From positions 86,349 through 150,348 of the forward strand of contig NZ_JAGGLJ010000003.1 of NCBI RefSeq assembly GCF_017874395.1: a DNA stretch of 64,000 bases. The letters run 5' to 3'. This stretch comes from Peptoniphilus stercorisuis (lineage in GTDB: Bacteria > Bacillota > Clostridia > Tissierellales > Peptoniphilaceae). The position numbers and the translations under genes are program-made. The notes under the pieces are model-generated. The model was not told the origin of the DNA. It did not search any database and saw only the letters and a program-made list of their open reading frames with translations. Positions 18,605 through 28,625 of the stretch are shown here, piece after piece; positions within the stretch are counted from its first letter, which is position 1; each line of letters starts with the position of its first letter.

Positions 18605-19288
18605 CTACTTATTACTTTTTGAAGTTTTAACAGATTTGTCTTTTGAATTAGAATCTTTTTTAGAATTAGAACTATTTTCTGTGACTTTTTTAGAAGTATC
18701 TTCTTTTTTAGTACTAGTATTTGCTGATTTTTTAGAAGTATCCTTTTTTTCGTCCTTCTTAATATTTATATCCTTATCCTTAGTGTTTTTATCACTTTCA
18801 TCATCTTTTAGGTAATTTGCTTCAATATAATTTAAATTTCCATCATCAGAACCTTGAATTTCAATAAAAGATTCCTCGACATTTGTTGGAGTAATAACTC
18901 CATCTGTACCGTCTTTATAAAAAATTAAATACTCTCTTCCTGCTGTAAGAGATTTAGGAAGTTTAATTTCTATATTAGATAAATCGCCCTTATAATCTTC
19001 TATAAAATTTACAGTTGTTTTATTTTCAGCATCTACTTGAATCTTAACTCGGGTTATATAATCAGATCCAGTCATTAAATCGTTTAAAAGTTCTTTATCA
19101 ACTTTAACAGTAGCTGTTTTTTCCTTTGTATCTTTTTTCTCATCTTCAAAAATATTATCTTCAACATCACTAGTTTCTATTTTTAGATTATTATTTGTAT
19201 CTACTTTCTTTTTATCACTTTTTTTACCACAAGAAGTAAGAAGAAGTGAAATAGATAAAATAGATGTAACTATTAATTTCTTATTCAT
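18605..19288 (-). CDS. Lipoprotein of unknown function
   Basis: About 227 residues. A lipoprotein signal peptide ends in the lipobox LLTSC; the cysteine at about residue 19 would be lipidated. The mature protein has a Lys/Asp-rich linker, a globular region of about 100 residues containing VKVDKELLNDLMTGSDYI and REYLIFYKDG, and a low-complexity Lys/Ser/Thr tail. Function unknown. The start is the ATG 6 nt after GGAGGT (18 bases of the longer frame hold the Shine-Dalgarno site). It is followed at 8 bp by the secreted stalk-domain gene, suggesting a joint role at the cell surface. Confidence 0.8.
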   Translation of the reverse strand: MNKKLIVTSILSISLLLTSCGKKSDKKKVDTNNNLKIETSDVEDNIFEDEKKDTKEKTATVKVDKELLNDLMTGSDYITRVKIQVDAENKTTVNFIEDYKGDLSNIEIKLPKSLTAGREYLIFYKDGTDGVITPTNVEESFIEIQGSDDGNLNYIEANYLKDDESDKNTKDKDINIKKDEKKDTSKKSANTSTKKEDTSKKVTENSSNSKKDSNSKDKSVKTSKSNK

Positions 19289-19579
19289 ATATACCTCCAT
19301 TAAATTATGTATTTTAGTAAATTATATCATATATAAGCCTAAAGTATGAACGTTTAGTATTATATAATGTCTAAAAATATATTAAATTATTATAATATTT
19401 TTAAGAAATGAAATTTAAATTAGTATAAGTAGAAAATTTAAATTAAACTTTTAAATTTTAAATATTAAATATAAGTGTTTTTAATATAAAGACTTGATTA
19501 ATCAGCGCTTTTTTTATATCTTAAATCTTAATATTTTTCAAAATACTACATATTATGCTATAATTAAATAGGTGATATT
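19289..19579. other. Divergent intergenic region, 291 bp
   Basis: AT-rich. It must hold promoters for the lipoprotein gene (minus) and cca (plus); a TATAAT lies about 20 bp before cca, without a clear -35. A weak hairpin with a seven-T tail lies near 19472-19517 (AAGTG / CGCTT closing a TGATTAATCA palindrome), with no gene on that strand before it, so it could end a small untranslated RNA. No reading frame of note. Confidence 0.35.
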
Positions 19580-20908
19580 ATGCCTGATGAAATAGTTTAT
19601 ATTTTAGAGAAACTACAAAAACATGGTTATAAGTCTTATGTTGTAGGTGGTTCTGTAAGGGATTATATGCTTTTTAAAGAGCCACATGATTTTGATATTG
19701 CAACATCTGCTAGACCTGAAGAAATAGAAGAGCTTTTTAAAGAACATAGCTTAAGTGACATAGGTAAGAAATATGGTACAATTGTCATAAGAGTAGGTAT
19801 TTATGATGTTGAGATTACAACTTTTAGATTAGAAAGTGATTATGAAAAGAATAGAAAGCCTAAAAGTGTAATATTTACAGATAAATTAGAAGAAGATTTA
19901 AAAAGACGAGATTTTACTATAAATGCAATGGCAATGAATAGTAAAGGTGAAATTATTGATTTATTTAATGGAAAAGATGATTTAAATAAAAAGATTATAA
20001 GAACAGTTGGGTCTGCTAAGTGTAGGATTGAAGAAGATGCACTTAGGATACTTCGTGCTATTAGATTTGCAGGAAGTTTTGATTTTAAAATAGAAGAAGA
20101 ATTATATAGTGAGATTATAAAAAATAGAAATTTAATTAAAAATTTATCTCCTGAGAGAATTAAATCAGAAATAGATAAGATGTTATTATTAGATATTCCA
20201 TCTAAGTCTTTTAAGATAATGGCAGATACTAAGGTTTTAGAAATTGTATTTCCAGAACTTTATAAGACGGTTGATTATGATCAAATGACGCCTTATCATG
20301 AAAAGACACTTTTTGATCATATTCTTTGTGTAGTTGATAATGTGCCTAAGAAGTTATCTATTAGATATGCGGCTTTGTTTCATGATATAGAAAAACCAAA
20401 AACTCTATCTATTGATAGTTATGGTATAGGGCATTTTTATGGACATGATGATTTAGGGGCAATTAGAGCAGAGGATATTTTAAAAGAGTATAATTCATCA
20501 AATGAACTAATTAACTCTGTTAAATCCCTTGTAAAAGAACATATGAAAGCTCCAGAGGATACTATGACAGATAAGGCTTTAAGAAGACTTATAAAAAGAG
20601 TTGGAAAGGATAATGTCTTAGATTTATTAGATCTTATGATTGCTGATAGAATTTGTACTACTAATGGACGGGATTTTGAATTTTTAATTAAAAGGCAAAA
20701 TAGAATAAAAGAACTACTTAATGAAGATGTAATTATAAAAGAGAAGTTTTTAAAAATAGATGGAAATGATTTGATTAAACTTGGGTTTAATGAAGGTAAA
20801 TTAATAGGAGAAATTTTATCTTATTTAGAAGAAATTGTCCTAGATGATCCAAGTTTAAATGAAAAAGAAATATTACTAAATGTAGTTTTAGAAAAATATA
20901 GGAGTTAA
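19580..20908 (+). CDS. cca: tRNA CCA-adding enzyme / tRNA nucleotidyltransferase
   Basis: Class II nucleotidyltransferase, 442 residues. The catalytic head shows GGSVRDY at about residues 22-28 and the metal-binding DFDIA at about 38-42; the neck RRDFTINAMA follows near 113. A C-terminal HD domain is present (FHDIEKP near 270). Clostridia often have this type; some split A- and CC-adding enzymes share the same domains, so strict CCA activity is inferred, though the last tRNA genes here encode CCA. Shine-Dalgarno AGGTGA lies 5 nt before the ATG. One base separates it from glmM. Confidence 0.9.
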   Translation: MPDEIVYILEKLQKHGYKSYVVGGSVRDYMLFKEPHDFDIATSARPEEIEELFKEHSLSDIGKKYGTIVIRVGIYDVEITTFRLESDYEKNRKPKSVIFTDKLEEDLKRRDFTINAMAMNSKGEIIDLFNGKDDLNKKIIRTVGSAKCRIEEDALRILRAIRFAGSFDFKIEEELYSEIIKNRNLIKNLSPERIKSEIDKMLLLDIPSKSFKIMADTKVLEIVFPELYKTVDYDQMTPYHEKTLFDHILCVVDNVPKKLSIRYAALFHDIEKPKTLSIDSYGIGHFYGHDDLGAIRAEDILKEYNSSNELINSVKSLVKEHMKAPEDTMTDKALRRLIKRVGKDNVLDLLDLMIADRICTTNGRDFEFLIKRQNRIKELLNEDVIIKEKFLKIDGNDLIKLGFNEGKLIGEILSYLEEIVLDDPSLNEKEILLNVVLEKYRS

Positions 20909-20909
20909 T

Positions 20910-22253
20910 ATGGGTAAATTATTTGGAACAGATGGTATAAGGGGTATTGCAAATTTGAAACTAACTCCATCTTTAGCATTTAATGTTGGACGTGCAGCTG
21001 GATTTGTTTTATCAAAGGAAAAAAAGGGAAAGGTAGTTATTGGTAGAGATACTAGATTATCGGGACATTTACTTGAATCAGCACTTGCATCTGGACTTAT
21101 GTCAATTGGTCTTGATGTGGAACTTGTTGGGGTAATTCCAACACCTGCAATAGCTTATTTAACTAGAATGGAGGATTTTTTAGCTGGAGTTGTAATATCA
21201 GCTTCTCATAATCCTTTTGAATATAATGGAATTAAGTTTTTCTCAAGTAATGGATATAAACTTCCTGATGAGGTTGAGAATCAAATTGAGGATTTAATAT
21301 TTTCAGATACAAAAATCTACAAGGATGCAACTGGTGAGGATGTGGGATCTTTAAGATATTCTCATAAGGGACAAGATAAATATGCAAATTATTTAAAGTC
21401 TTTATCTAATCTTGATTTAAGTGGAATAAAAATAGCTCTAGATACTGGAAATGGAGCGCTTTATGAAATTGCAGAAGATGTTTTAAGTTCTCTTGGAGCA
21501 GATGTTGTAGTAATAAATAATAAGCCAAATGGCAAAAATATTAATGATAACTGTGGATCTACTAATCCAGATCTTATAAAAGAACTTGTAATTAAGGAAA
21601 AAGCTGATATTGGTATGAGTTTTGATGGAGATGCTGATAGAATTATAGCAGTAGATAATAAGGGTAGAATTGTAGATGGAGATCATATTCTTGCAATTTG
21701 TGCAACTTATTTAAAAAAGGACAATAAATTGACTAATGATACAGTTGTTGGAACTATTATGGCAAATATAGGTCTTGAGAAGTATTTAAATTCAATTGGA
21801 GTAAATCTTGTTCATACAAAGGTTGGAGATAGATATGTACTTGAAGAGATGAAGAAAAATAATTATGTAATAGGTGGAGAGCAATCTGGACATATTATAT
21901 TTTTAGATTACAATACAACTGGTGATGGTCTTGCAACGGGACTACATCTTTTAGAGGTTATGAAAAAGTCAAATAAAACTATGGCAGAGCTAAATGATTT
22001 AATGACTAGTTATCCTCAAGTTTTAATAAATGCAAATGTAAGAAATGATTTAAAGGATAGATATATGGAGTTTCCTGAAATAGTTGAAAAGATTAAGGAA
22101 ATTGAAGATAAATTTAATGGAAGTGGAAGAGTGGTAATAAGACCTTCTGGAACAGAGAGCTTAGTAAGGGTTATGATAGAAGGCGAAGATGAAAAAGTAC
22201 TTGAAAAAGAAGCAAGGAATTTAGCTGATTTTATAGAAAAGAAGCTTAATTAG
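20910..22253 (+). CDS. glmM: Phosphoglucosamine mutase
   Basis: Converts glucosamine-6-phosphate to glucosamine-1-phosphate for peptidoglycan precursors. 447 residues, full length. The phosphoserine loop SASHNP has its catalytic serine at about residue 99; the metal loop DGDADR and the sugar loop GGEQSGH are intact; the C-terminal RPSGTESLVRVM binds phosphate. Placed between cca and degV with tight spacing. Confidence 0.96.
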   Translation: MGKLFGTDGIRGIANLKLTPSLAFNVGRAAGFVLSKEKKGKVVIGRDTRLSGHLLESALASGLMSIGLDVELVGVIPTPAIAYLTRMEDFLAGVVISASHNPFEYNGIKFFSSNGYKLPDEVENQIEDLIFSDTKIYKDATGEDVGSLRYSHKGQDKYANYLKSLSNLDLSGIKIALDTGNGALYEIAEDVLSSLGADVVVINNKPNGKNINDNCGSTNPDLIKELVIKEKADIGMSFDGDADRIIAVDNKGRIVDGDHILAICATYLKKDNKLTNDTVVGTIMANIGLEKYLNSIGVNLVHTKVGDRYVLEEMKKNNYVIGGEQSGHIIFLDYNTTGDGLATGLHLLEVMKKSNKTMAELNDLMTSYPQVLINANVRNDLKDRYMEFPEIVEKIKEIEDKFNGSGRVVIRPSGTESLVRVMIEGEDEKVLEKEARNLADFIEKKLN

Positions 22254-22262
22254 GAGGATTAT

Positions 22263-23102
22263 ATGAGCTATAAATTAATAGTAGATTCAGGATGCGATCT
22301 AACTACAGAAATGGAAAAAGAGATGAATATAAGTACAATTCCTTTTAAAATAGCAGTAGATGATAAAGAGTTTATAGATGATGAAAATTTTAATATGGAT
22401 TTATTTTTAGATACTATGAAAAATAGTTCTAATCCAATTAAAACCTCATGTCCTTCACCCTTTGATTATGAATCTGAAGTTGAAAAAGCTAGTGAAGATG
22501 AGATTTTTATACTTACAATATCTTCTAAGTTATCAGGATCTTACAATAGTGCTAATATTGCAAAAAATCAAATTCTTGAAAAGGATCCTAAGAAAAAGGT
22601 ACATGTATTTGATTCAAAAACTGCAAGTGCAGGAGAAACTTGTATTGCGCTTAAAATTAATGAATTTATAAAAAATGGTCTTGGTTTTGATGAGATAGTT
22701 GAAAAGACAGAAAAAGAAATTGATAAATTAAAGACATTTTTTATTCTTGAAAATTTAGATAATTTAATTAAAAATGGAAGAATAAAAAAGACTGCAGGTC
22801 TTATTGCAAATGTGTTAAATATTAGACCTATTATGATTGGTGAAAATGGAGAGATTTCTCTTTTTGAAATGAATCGTGGATTTAAAAAGAGCCTTTCTAA
22901 ACTTGCAGATGCTCTTGGAAATGTAGTAGATGATATAGAGGATAGAACTCTTGTGATTTCTCATGTAAATGGTCTTGAAAAGGCAGAGGAGTTTGAGAAG
23001 AAGGTAAGATCTCTTTATAATTTTAAAGATATTAAGATTATTCACACTAAGGGACTTGCTTCAGGTTATGCAGATAATGGAGGCATAGTTATTGCCTTTT
23101 AA
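22263..23102 (+). CDS. DegV family fatty-acid-binding protein
   Basis: 279 residues. DegV/FakB-type proteins bind fatty acids; FakB paralogues present them to the kinase FakA. Family features include the VDSGCDLT start, SCPSPFDYE near 60, ISSKLSGSYNSA near 83-94 and DSKTASAG near 115. No fakA is nearby, so a role as FakB is possible but not shown. Shine-Dalgarno AGGAGG. Third gene of a cca-glmM-degV operon ending in a perfect palindromic terminator. Confidence 0.9.
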   Translation: MSYKLIVDSGCDLTTEMEKEMNISTIPFKIAVDDKEFIDDENFNMDLFLDTMKNSSNPIKTSCPSPFDYESEVEKASEDEIFILTISSKLSGSYNSANIAKNQILEKDPKKKVHVFDSKTASAGETCIALKINEFIKNGLGFDEIVEKTEKEIDKLKTFFILENLDNLIKNGRIKKTAGLIANVLNIRPIMIGENGEISLFEMNRGFKKSLSKLADALGNVVDDIEDRTLVISHVNGLEKAEEFEKKVRSLYNFKDIKIIHTKGLASGYADNGGIVIAF

Positions 23103-23104
23103 AT

Positions 23105-23137
23105 AAGAAATAGTACCTATTAATAGGTACTATTTTT
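23105..23137. terminator. Bidirectional terminator, perfect 28-nt palindrome
   Basis: AAATAGTACCTATT directly followed by its reverse complement, with T5 on the plus strand. It lies between convergent degV and the small membrane-protein gene and overlaps the end of the latter. Confidence 0.9.
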
Positions 23138-23465
23138 CTTTTTTCTTTTGATTTTTTTTATAATTAATAATATAAACTGCATATAGAGCAATTAAAATTA
23201 GTGAAAATACAAAATCAGATGGTTCTAAGATATCTCTATTTGTTTTGTATCTTGTAAGCATTCTGAATATATTATAAAGAACTATTATTAGGAAAAATTT
23301 AAATATTTTTTTGAACTTTCCCTTTTTATCAAGATTTATATTCTCCTTTCTTAGTTCTTCGTTTAGTTCTATTTGATATTGTGCATGTTCACGTCTTTGT
23401 TTTTTGCTATTTTTTAAGTAATTTTCAAATCTTTCTTGAAGTCTTTCTTTAAAATTCTTTTTCAT
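23130..23465 (-). CDS. Small membrane protein of unknown function
   Basis: 111 residues, not recognised. The first 55 residues are strongly charged and probably helical (KKNFKERLQERFENY, then Glu/Lys-rich). Two hydrophobic segments follow at about residues 56-68 and 86-100, joined by a short loop with basic residues, ending in a Lys-rich tail. No convincing Shine-Dalgarno precedes the ATG. Could be a regulatory or membrane-scaffold peptide; no function is suggested by neighbours. Confidence 0.6.
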   Translation of the reverse strand: MKKNFKERLQERFENYLKNSKKQRREHAQYQIELNEELRKENINLDKKGKFKKIFKFFLIIVLYNIFRMLTRYKTNRDILEPSDFVFSLILIALYAVYIINYKKNQKKKEK

Positions 23466-23732
23466 AGTTATGATTTTATGCTAAATTTAAAAATAATTCA
23501 ATAATTATGAGGAAAAACTATCTATAAAGGGCTATTTTACAAGTATTGAAAAGTTTTTGAAAAAATATTGAAAAAGTACTGGATTTATTTTGGAACTTGT
23601 ATTAAAATAGGGAACAATGTGCTTATTAAAGAACTTCTTAATTTTTATTACATTATATATATAATAAAAAAACACATAAATTTTAAAAAAACAAAAAAGT
23701 TAAGAAAAATCTAAAAAAGTCCTGAAAAAGGC
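23466..23732. other. Intergenic stretch upstream of the S10-operon promoter
   Basis: AT-rich spacer between a minus-strand membrane-protein gene and the ribosomal cluster promoter. Several TTGAAAAA-type words at 23540-23580 resemble -35 boxes, and a TTAAAAT near 23603 could be a weak -10 box; a second, upstream promoter for the ribosomal cluster is possible. No coding potential seen. Confidence 0.35.
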
Positions 23733-23761
23733 TTTACAATAAGCATTCTATTAGATATAAT
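23733..23761 (+). promoter_or_regulatory. Promoter of the S10-spc-alpha ribosomal cluster
   Basis: TTTACA (23733-23738), 17-bp spacer, TATAAT (23756-23761). Strong sigma-A type. The transcript would start near 23768, giving a leader of about 205 nt. Confidence 0.85.
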
Positions 23762-23767
23762 GTTTAA

Positions 23768-23972
23768 GCGTTAAAAAAAGAAACTTTGCGACGATTCTAT
23801 AAGTTGCTTGAGGTTTTATGGAAAAAAGGAGCTTCAAGGTAATTATGGAGGAGAAGTCCAGCTAGATCTGGGCGGGGTTATTTTTTCATTCTGTCGTCTA
23901 GGATACACCAGGCGGCGTTTATCAGTAACCTGACTTCGCAAAATATGCATTTATGCGAGTAGGAGGGAAATT
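23768..23972 (+). ncRNA. Structured 5' leader of rpsJ (candidate ribosomal-protein leader)
   Basis: The leader is visibly more GC-rich than other intergenic DNA. TTTGCGA (23785-23791) can pair with TCGCAAA (23936-23942), closing a domain of about 145 nt. Inside are CTTGAGG (23807-23813) with CTTCAAG (23832-23838), GTCCAG (23856-23861) with CTGGGC (23868-23873, loop CTAGAT), and CAGG (23909-23912) with CCTG (23929-23932). A T6 run follows the GTCCAG stem at about 23881-23886, so an attenuator is possible. Such leaders usually bind a ribosomal protein of the operon. Pairings were found by eye; no known leader class is claimed. Confidence 0.6.
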
Positions 23973-24290
23973 ATGTCAAACAAAGGCAAACAAAAAATAA
24001 GAATCAGACTTAAAGCTTATGATCATGAACTTTTAGACAATTCTGCGGCAAGAATAGTAGAAGCTGCTAAACAAACAGGTGCTACTGTTTCAGGTCCAAT
24101 TCCACTTCCAACAGAAAAGGAAGTAATTACAGTTCTAAGAGCTGTTCATAAGGATAAAGATTCTAGAGAACAATTTGAGCAAAGAACTCACAAACGTCTA
24201 ATTGATATTGTTAATCCAAGTCAAAAGACAGTTGATTCTTTAATGAAACTCAACTTACCAGCTGGTGTCGATATTGAAATTAAGCTATAA
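23973..24290 (+). CDS. rpsJ: 30S ribosomal protein S10
   Basis: Small-subunit head protein, also the NusE antitermination factor. 105 residues with [14 protein letters not shown] at the start and GVDIEIKL at the end, as expected. First gene of the cluster, after AGGAGG and a long structured leader. Confidence 0.98.
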   Translation: MSNKGKQKIRIRLKAYDHELLDNSAARIVEAAKQTGATVSGPIPLPTEKEVITVLRAVHKDKDSREQFEQRTHKRLIDIVNPSQKTVDSLMKLNLPAGVDIEIKL

Positions 24291-24349
24291 ATAATTGTTC
24301 TTTATAAGATTGTTAAGGCAATCCGCTGTAAATTTTAGGAGGTGCAACA

Positions 24350-24982
24350 ATGAAATTTTTAATTGGAAAAAAAATAGGAATGACTCAAATCTTCAATGAA
24401 GAAGGAACAGTTACTCCTGTAACAGTTATTGAAGCTGAGCCTAACGTAGTTATCCAAAAGAAAACTGTTGAAATTGATGGATATGAATCTGTTCAAGTTG
24501 CAACAGGAAGTATTAAGGAAAATAAAGTAAATAAACCAATGAAAGGTCATTATGAAAAAGCAGGCGTTGAAGCAAAAAGATACGCAGCTGAATTCAGAAC
24601 TAATGAAGTAGAAAACTACAACATTGGAGATGAAATCAAAGTAGATCTTTTCGAAGTTGGAGAATTTATTGACGTTACAGGAACTTCAAAGGGTAAAGGA
24701 ACTCAAGGTGTTATTAAGAGACATGGATTTGCTCGTGGACGTGAAACTCACGGTTCTAAATTCCATAGAATGCCCGGTGGTATGGGAGCTGCTTCTTATC
24801 CAGGAAGAGTTTGGAAAAACCACAGAATGGCAGGAAAAATGGGAAATGAAAGAGTAACAGTTCAAAACCTTGAAATCGTAAGAATTGATACTGACAAGAA
24901 CTTAATCTTAGTCAAAGGTGCAATCCCAGGACCTAAAAAGGGAACTGTAACATTAAAAGAGACTGTTAAGGCTCATAAGTAA
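24350..24982 (+). CDS. rplC: 50S ribosomal protein L3
   Basis: Early-assembly large-subunit protein near the peptidyl-transferase centre. 210 residues; starts [14 protein letters not shown] and holds the loop with [10 protein letters not shown] and [15 protein letters not shown], including the Gln at VTVQNL that is methylated in some bacteria. Preceded by AGGAGG. Confidence 0.98.
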   Translation: MKFLIGKKIGMTQIFNEEGTVTPVTVIEAEPNVVIQKKTVEIDGYESVQVATGSIKENKVNKPMKGHYEKAGVEAKRYAAEFRTNEVENYNIGDEIKVDLFEVGEFIDVTGTSKGKGTQGVIKRHGFARGRETHGSKFHRMPGGMGAASYPGRVWKNHRMAGKMGNERVTVQNLEIVRIDTDKNLILVKGAIPGPKKGTVTLKETVKAHK

Positions 24983-25002
24983 TGAAAGGAGGGTATTAAG
25001 AT

Positions 25003-25626
25003 ATGCCTAAGATTCAAATGATCAATATGGAAGGAAATCCAGTTGAAGAAATTGAACTAAATGAAAATATTTTTGATATAGATATAAATGAACATGCTGT
25101 TTATCTTGTAGTTAAAAATATATTAGCTAATAAAAGACAAGGAACACAATCAGCTAAAACTAGAGCGGAAGTTCGTGGTGGCGGAAGAAAACCTTGGAGA
25201 CAAAAGGGAACTGGTCGTGCTCGTCAAGGAAGTATAAGATCTCCACAATGGAGAGGTGGTGGTGTTGTATTTGCACCAAAGCCAAGAGATTATTCTTATA
25301 CAACTCCTAAAAAAGTTAGAAGACTTGCTATGAAGAGTGTTCTTACTTCTAAGGTTCAAGAAAATGAACTTATCGTTGTAGATAATATTCAAATGGAAAG
25401 TGCAAAAACAAAGAACTTTGTACAAATGTTAGATAATATTAAAGCTAACAAAAAAGCTCTTGTTGTTATTGCAGATAGAGATTTAAATGTAATGAGATCT
25501 GCTAAAAACATTGAAGGTGTTGAAACTGCAATGGCTAGTATGATTAATGTGTATGATATCTTAAAATATGATTCACTAATTATTACTAAAGACGCTCTTA
25601 ATATAATTGAGGAGGTGTTTAACTAA
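25003..25626 (+). CDS. rplD: 50S ribosomal protein L4
   Basis: Large-subunit protein lining the exit tunnel. 207 residues; the tunnel loop [25 protein letters not shown] region (within residues 63-90) is intact. In E. coli L4 represses its own operon; whether it binds the leader here is unknown. Its stop overlaps the rplW start region (one-base overlap). Confidence 0.97.
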   Translation: MPKIQMINMEGNPVEEIELNENIFDIDINEHAVYLVVKNILANKRQGTQSAKTRAEVRGGGRKPWRQKGTGRARQGSIRSPQWRGGGVVFAPKPRDYSYTTPKKVRRLAMKSVLTSKVQENELIVVDNIQMESAKTKNFVQMLDNIKANKKALVVIADRDLNVMRSAKNIEGVETAMASMINVYDILKYDSLIITKDALNIIEEVFN

Positions 25627-25916
25627 TGAACGTATATGATATTATTAGAAAACCAATTATCACTGAAAAAAGTATGACTGATATGGAAGATAACAAATAT
25701 ACTTTTGAAGTTGAAAAACATGCTACTAAAGCAGAAATTAAATCAGCTGTGGAAGAAGTTTTCGGCGTAAAAGTTCAAAGGGTAAACACTATGAACATGC
25801 GTGGAAAAATGAAAAGACAAGGTGCACATCAAGGAAGACGTCCATCTTGGAAAAAAGCTATTGTTAAACTAACTGAAGATTCTAAATCAATCGAATTCTT
25901 CGATGGTATGGAATAA
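25626..25916 (+). CDS. rplW: 50S ribosomal protein L23
   Basis: Protein at the tunnel exit that docks trigger factor and SRP. 96 residues; [12 protein letters not shown] start and [13 protein letters not shown] segment are typical. Preceded by AGGAGG inside the end of rplD. Confidence 0.97.
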   Translation: MNVYDIIRKPIITEKSMTDMEDNKYTFEVEKHATKAEIKSAVEEVFGVKVQRVNTMNMRGKMKRQGAHQGRRPSWKKAIVKLTEDSKSIEFFDGME

Positions 25917-25935
25917 TTGATTAGGAGGTAAAAAG

Positions 25936-26766
25936 ATGGCAATTAAAGGATATAAACCAACTTCTCCTGCTCGTAGACAAATGACTGTCTCAACTTTTGA
26001 AGAGATTACAAAAAAGACTCCTGAAAAAAGTCTTACTATAAATTTAAAAACTACTGCTGGAAGAAATGCTCACGGAAGAATAACTTCTAGACATAGAGGC
26101 GGCGGAGTTAAGAGAAGATATAGAATAATCGACTTTAGAAGAAACAAAGACGGAATACCAGCAAGAGTAGCTTCAATAGAATACGATCCATATAGAACAG
26201 CTTATATAGCTCTTTTAAACTATGTTGATGGAGAAAAAAGATATATTTTAGCTCCAGTAGGATTAAAAGTTGGCGATATGGTTGAATCTGGAGAAGAAGC
26301 AGACATTAAGATCGGTAATGCTCTTAAATTAAAAGATATGCCAGTAGGTACTATTATTCATAATGTAGAACTTACACCAGGCAGAGGTGGACAACTTGCA
26401 AGATCTGCAGGAACAGAAATCCAACTTATGGCTAAAGAAGGAAAATACGCTCATTTAAGATTACCATCAGGCGAATTTAGACTAGTAAGCCTTGAATGTA
26501 GAGCTACAATTGGACAAGTAGGAAACATCTCACATGAACTTATTACTTTAGGAAAAGCTGGAAAAAGCAGATACCTAGGTAGAAGACCACATGTAAGAGG
26601 TTCTGCAATGAACCCAGTAGATCACCCTCACGGTGGTGGAGAAGGTAGAACTCCAATAGGTAGACCTTCACCAATGTCTCCATGGGGTAAGAAAACTCTT
26701 GGACTTAAGACTAGAAAAAGAAGCAAGAAATCTAACGCTTATATTATAAGAAGAAGAACTAAGTAA
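25936..26766 (+). CDS. rplB: 50S ribosomal protein L2
   Basis: Core large-subunit protein needed for subunit association and peptidyl transfer. 276 residues; [12 protein letters not shown] start, [13 protein letters not shown] and the conserved [13 protein letters not shown] near residues 225-237 are present. Confidence 0.98.
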   Translation: MAIKGYKPTSPARRQMTVSTFEEITKKTPEKSLTINLKTTAGRNAHGRITSRHRGGGVKRRYRIIDFRRNKDGIPARVASIEYDPYRTAYIALLNYVDGEKRYILAPVGLKVGDMVESGEEADIKIGNALKLKDMPVGTIIHNVELTPGRGGQLARSAGTEIQLMAKEGKYAHLRLPSGEFRLVSLECRATIGQVGNISHELITLGKAGKSRYLGRRPHVRGSAMNPVDHPHGGGEGRTPIGRPSPMSPWGKKTLGLKTRKRSKKSNAYIIRRRTK

Positions 26767-26779
26767 TCGGAGGGGAAAA

Positions 26780-27064
26780 ATGAGTAGATCAGTTAAAAAA
26801 GGACCTTTCGCAGATGAACATCTGTTAAAAAAGGTTGATCAATTAAACGAAACTAATGATAAAAAAGTTATAAAAACTTGGTCTCGCCGCTCCACAATAT
26901 TTCCTGAAATGGTAACACATACTATTGCTGTTCATGACGGCAGAAAACATGTGCCAGTATACATTACAGAAGATATGGTAGGACATAAACTTGGAGAATT
27001 TGTTCTTACAAGAACATTTAGAGGCCACGGCGGCAAGGCTGAAAAAACAACAGGTTTAAAATAA
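26780..27064 (+). CDS. rpsS: 30S ribosomal protein S19
   Basis: Head protein contacting S13 and tRNA. 94 residues; [11 protein letters not shown] start, [13 protein letters not shown] and [12 protein letters not shown] are standard. Confidence 0.98.
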   Translation: MSRSVKKGPFADEHLLKKVDQLNETNDKKVIKTWSRRSTIFPEMVTHTIAVHDGRKHVPVYITEDMVGHKLGEFVLTRTFRGHGGKAEKTTGLK

Positions 27065-27082
27065 GAAAGGAAGGGGATTTAA

Positions 27083-27418
27083 ATGGAAGCAAAAGCAATT
27101 GCGAAATATGTTAGAATTTCACCATTAAAGGTAAATTACATTTGTGCTGAAATTCGCGGCAAACAAGTTGACGAAGCCCTTTCTATTTTAAAGTTCACTC
27201 CAAAAAGAGGAGCTAAAGAACTATACAAGGTGCTTAATTCTGCTGTAGCAAATGCTGAAAACAATCTAAATCTTAATAGAGATGAATTAATTGTTAAAGA
27301 AGCATATGCAAATGACGGTCCAACTATGAAAAGATTCCATCCTAAGGCAAAAGGTATGGCATATCCAATTCTTAAAAGATCAAGTCATATTGGCGTTGTA
27401 GTAGCAGAAAGAGAGTAA
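27083..27418 (+). CDS. rplV: 50S ribosomal protein L22
   Basis: Exit-tunnel protein. 111 residues; [10 protein letters not shown] start, the beta-hairpin [19 protein letters not shown] near the C-terminus and the ERE end are as expected. Confidence 0.97.
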   Translation: MEAKAIAKYVRISPLKVNYICAEIRGKQVDEALSILKFTPKRGAKELYKVLNSAVANAENNLNLNRDELIVKEAYANDGPTMKRFHPKAKGMAYPILKRSSHIGVVVAERE

Positions 27419-27431
27419 GGGAGGTTAAATA

Positions 27432-28169
27432 ATGGGCCAAAAAGTTAACCCACATGGACTTCGTGTTGGTATTATCAAAGATTGGGATTCAAAATGGTAT
27501 GCTGACAAGAAGGATTTCGGTGACTTATTAGTAGAAGATAATGAAATTCGTATATATATAAAGAAAAAACTTTTCACAGCTGGTCTTTCTAAGATTGAAA
27601 TCGAAAGAGCTGCTAATAAAGTTAAAGTAACTATATTAACTGCTAAACCAGGAATGGTAATCGGACGTGGTGGAGCAGGTGTTGAAGATTTAAGAAATGA
27701 ACTTGAAAAACTAACTGGAAAAAGCGTAGTTATAAACGTTGAAGAAATTAGAAATCAAGACATGGATGCTCAACTAGTTGCTGAATCAATTGCGGAATCT
27801 CTAGAAAGACGTGTATCTTTTAGACGTGCAATGAAACAAGCAATTCAAAGAACAATGAGAGCTGGAGCAAAAGGTATCAAAACTTCAGTATCAGGACGTT
27901 TAGGTGGAGCAGATATGGCAAGAACTGAAGGATATGCAGAGGGAACAATTCCTCTTCAAACTTTAAGAGCAGACATAGATTATGGATTTGCAGAAGCAGA
28001 TACTACTTATGGAAAGCTTGGAGTTAAAGTTTGGTTATACAAAGGTGAAGTTCTTCCAGGACAAAAATCTGTAAACACAAATATTAGAGATAGAAACGAA
28101 AAAAGAAAAAGACCTCAAAATAAGAAAAAGAACTTTAAATCTAACGATAGAAAAAAAGTTCAAAATTAA
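27432..28169 (+). CDS. rpsC: 30S ribosomal protein S3
   Basis: mRNA-entry protein. 245 residues: [13 protein letters not shown] start, KH domain with [13 protein letters not shown] (about residues 76-88), then the S3 C-terminal domain and a Lys/Arg/Asn-rich tail that is longer than in E. coli. Confidence 0.98.
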   Translation: MGQKVNPHGLRVGIIKDWDSKWYADKKDFGDLLVEDNEIRIYIKKKLFTAGLSKIEIERAANKVKVTILTAKPGMVIGRGGAGVEDLRNELEKLTGKSVVINVEEIRNQDMDAQLVAESIAESLERRVSFRRAMKQAIQRTMRAGAKGIKTSVSGRLGGADMARTEGYAEGTIPLQTLRADIDYGFAEADTTYGKLGVKVWLYKGEVLPGQKSVNTNIRDRNEKRKRPQNKKKNFKSNDRKKVQN

Positions 28170-28193
28170 GCATGAAGGAAAGGAGGAACAAAT

Positions 28194-28625
28194 ATGTTAA
28201 TGCCTAAGAGAGTAAAATATCGTAGAGTTCACAGAGGCAGAATGAAGGGTAAAGCAATGCGTGGAAACACATTAACTTACGGAGAATACGGCCTTCAAGC
28301 ACTTGAACCTTCATGGATTACTTCAAATCAAATCGAAGCAGCACGTCGTGCGATGACTAGATATATCAAAAGAGGTGGAAACATCTGGATTAAGATTTTC
28401 CCAGATAAGCCTGTTACAGAAAAACCTGCTGAAACACGTATGGGATCTGGTAAAGGTGCTCCTGAATATTGGGTAGCAGTTGTAAAACCAGGCCGTGTTA
28501 TGTTTGAAATGAGCGGTGTTTCTGAAGAGATAGCTAGAGAAGCAATGAGACTTGCGTCTATGAAGCTACCTATTAAGACTAAGTTTGTTATGAAAGAAAA
28601 GGATGGTGAATCAAATGAAGACTAA
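28194..28625 (+). CDS. rplP: 50S ribosomal protein L16
   Basis: Protein near the A site. 143 residues; [16 protein letters not shown] start supports the first ATG at 28194, 7 nt after [23 protein letters not shown] is intact. Overlaps rpmC by 11 nt. Confidence 0.97.
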   Translation: MLMPKRVKYRRVHRGRMKGKAMRGNTLTYGEYGLQALEPSWITSNQIEAARRAMTRYIKRGGNIWIKIFPDKPVTEKPAETRMGSGKGAPEYWVAVVKPGRVMFEMSGVSEEIAREAMRLASMKLPIKTKFVMKEKDGESNED

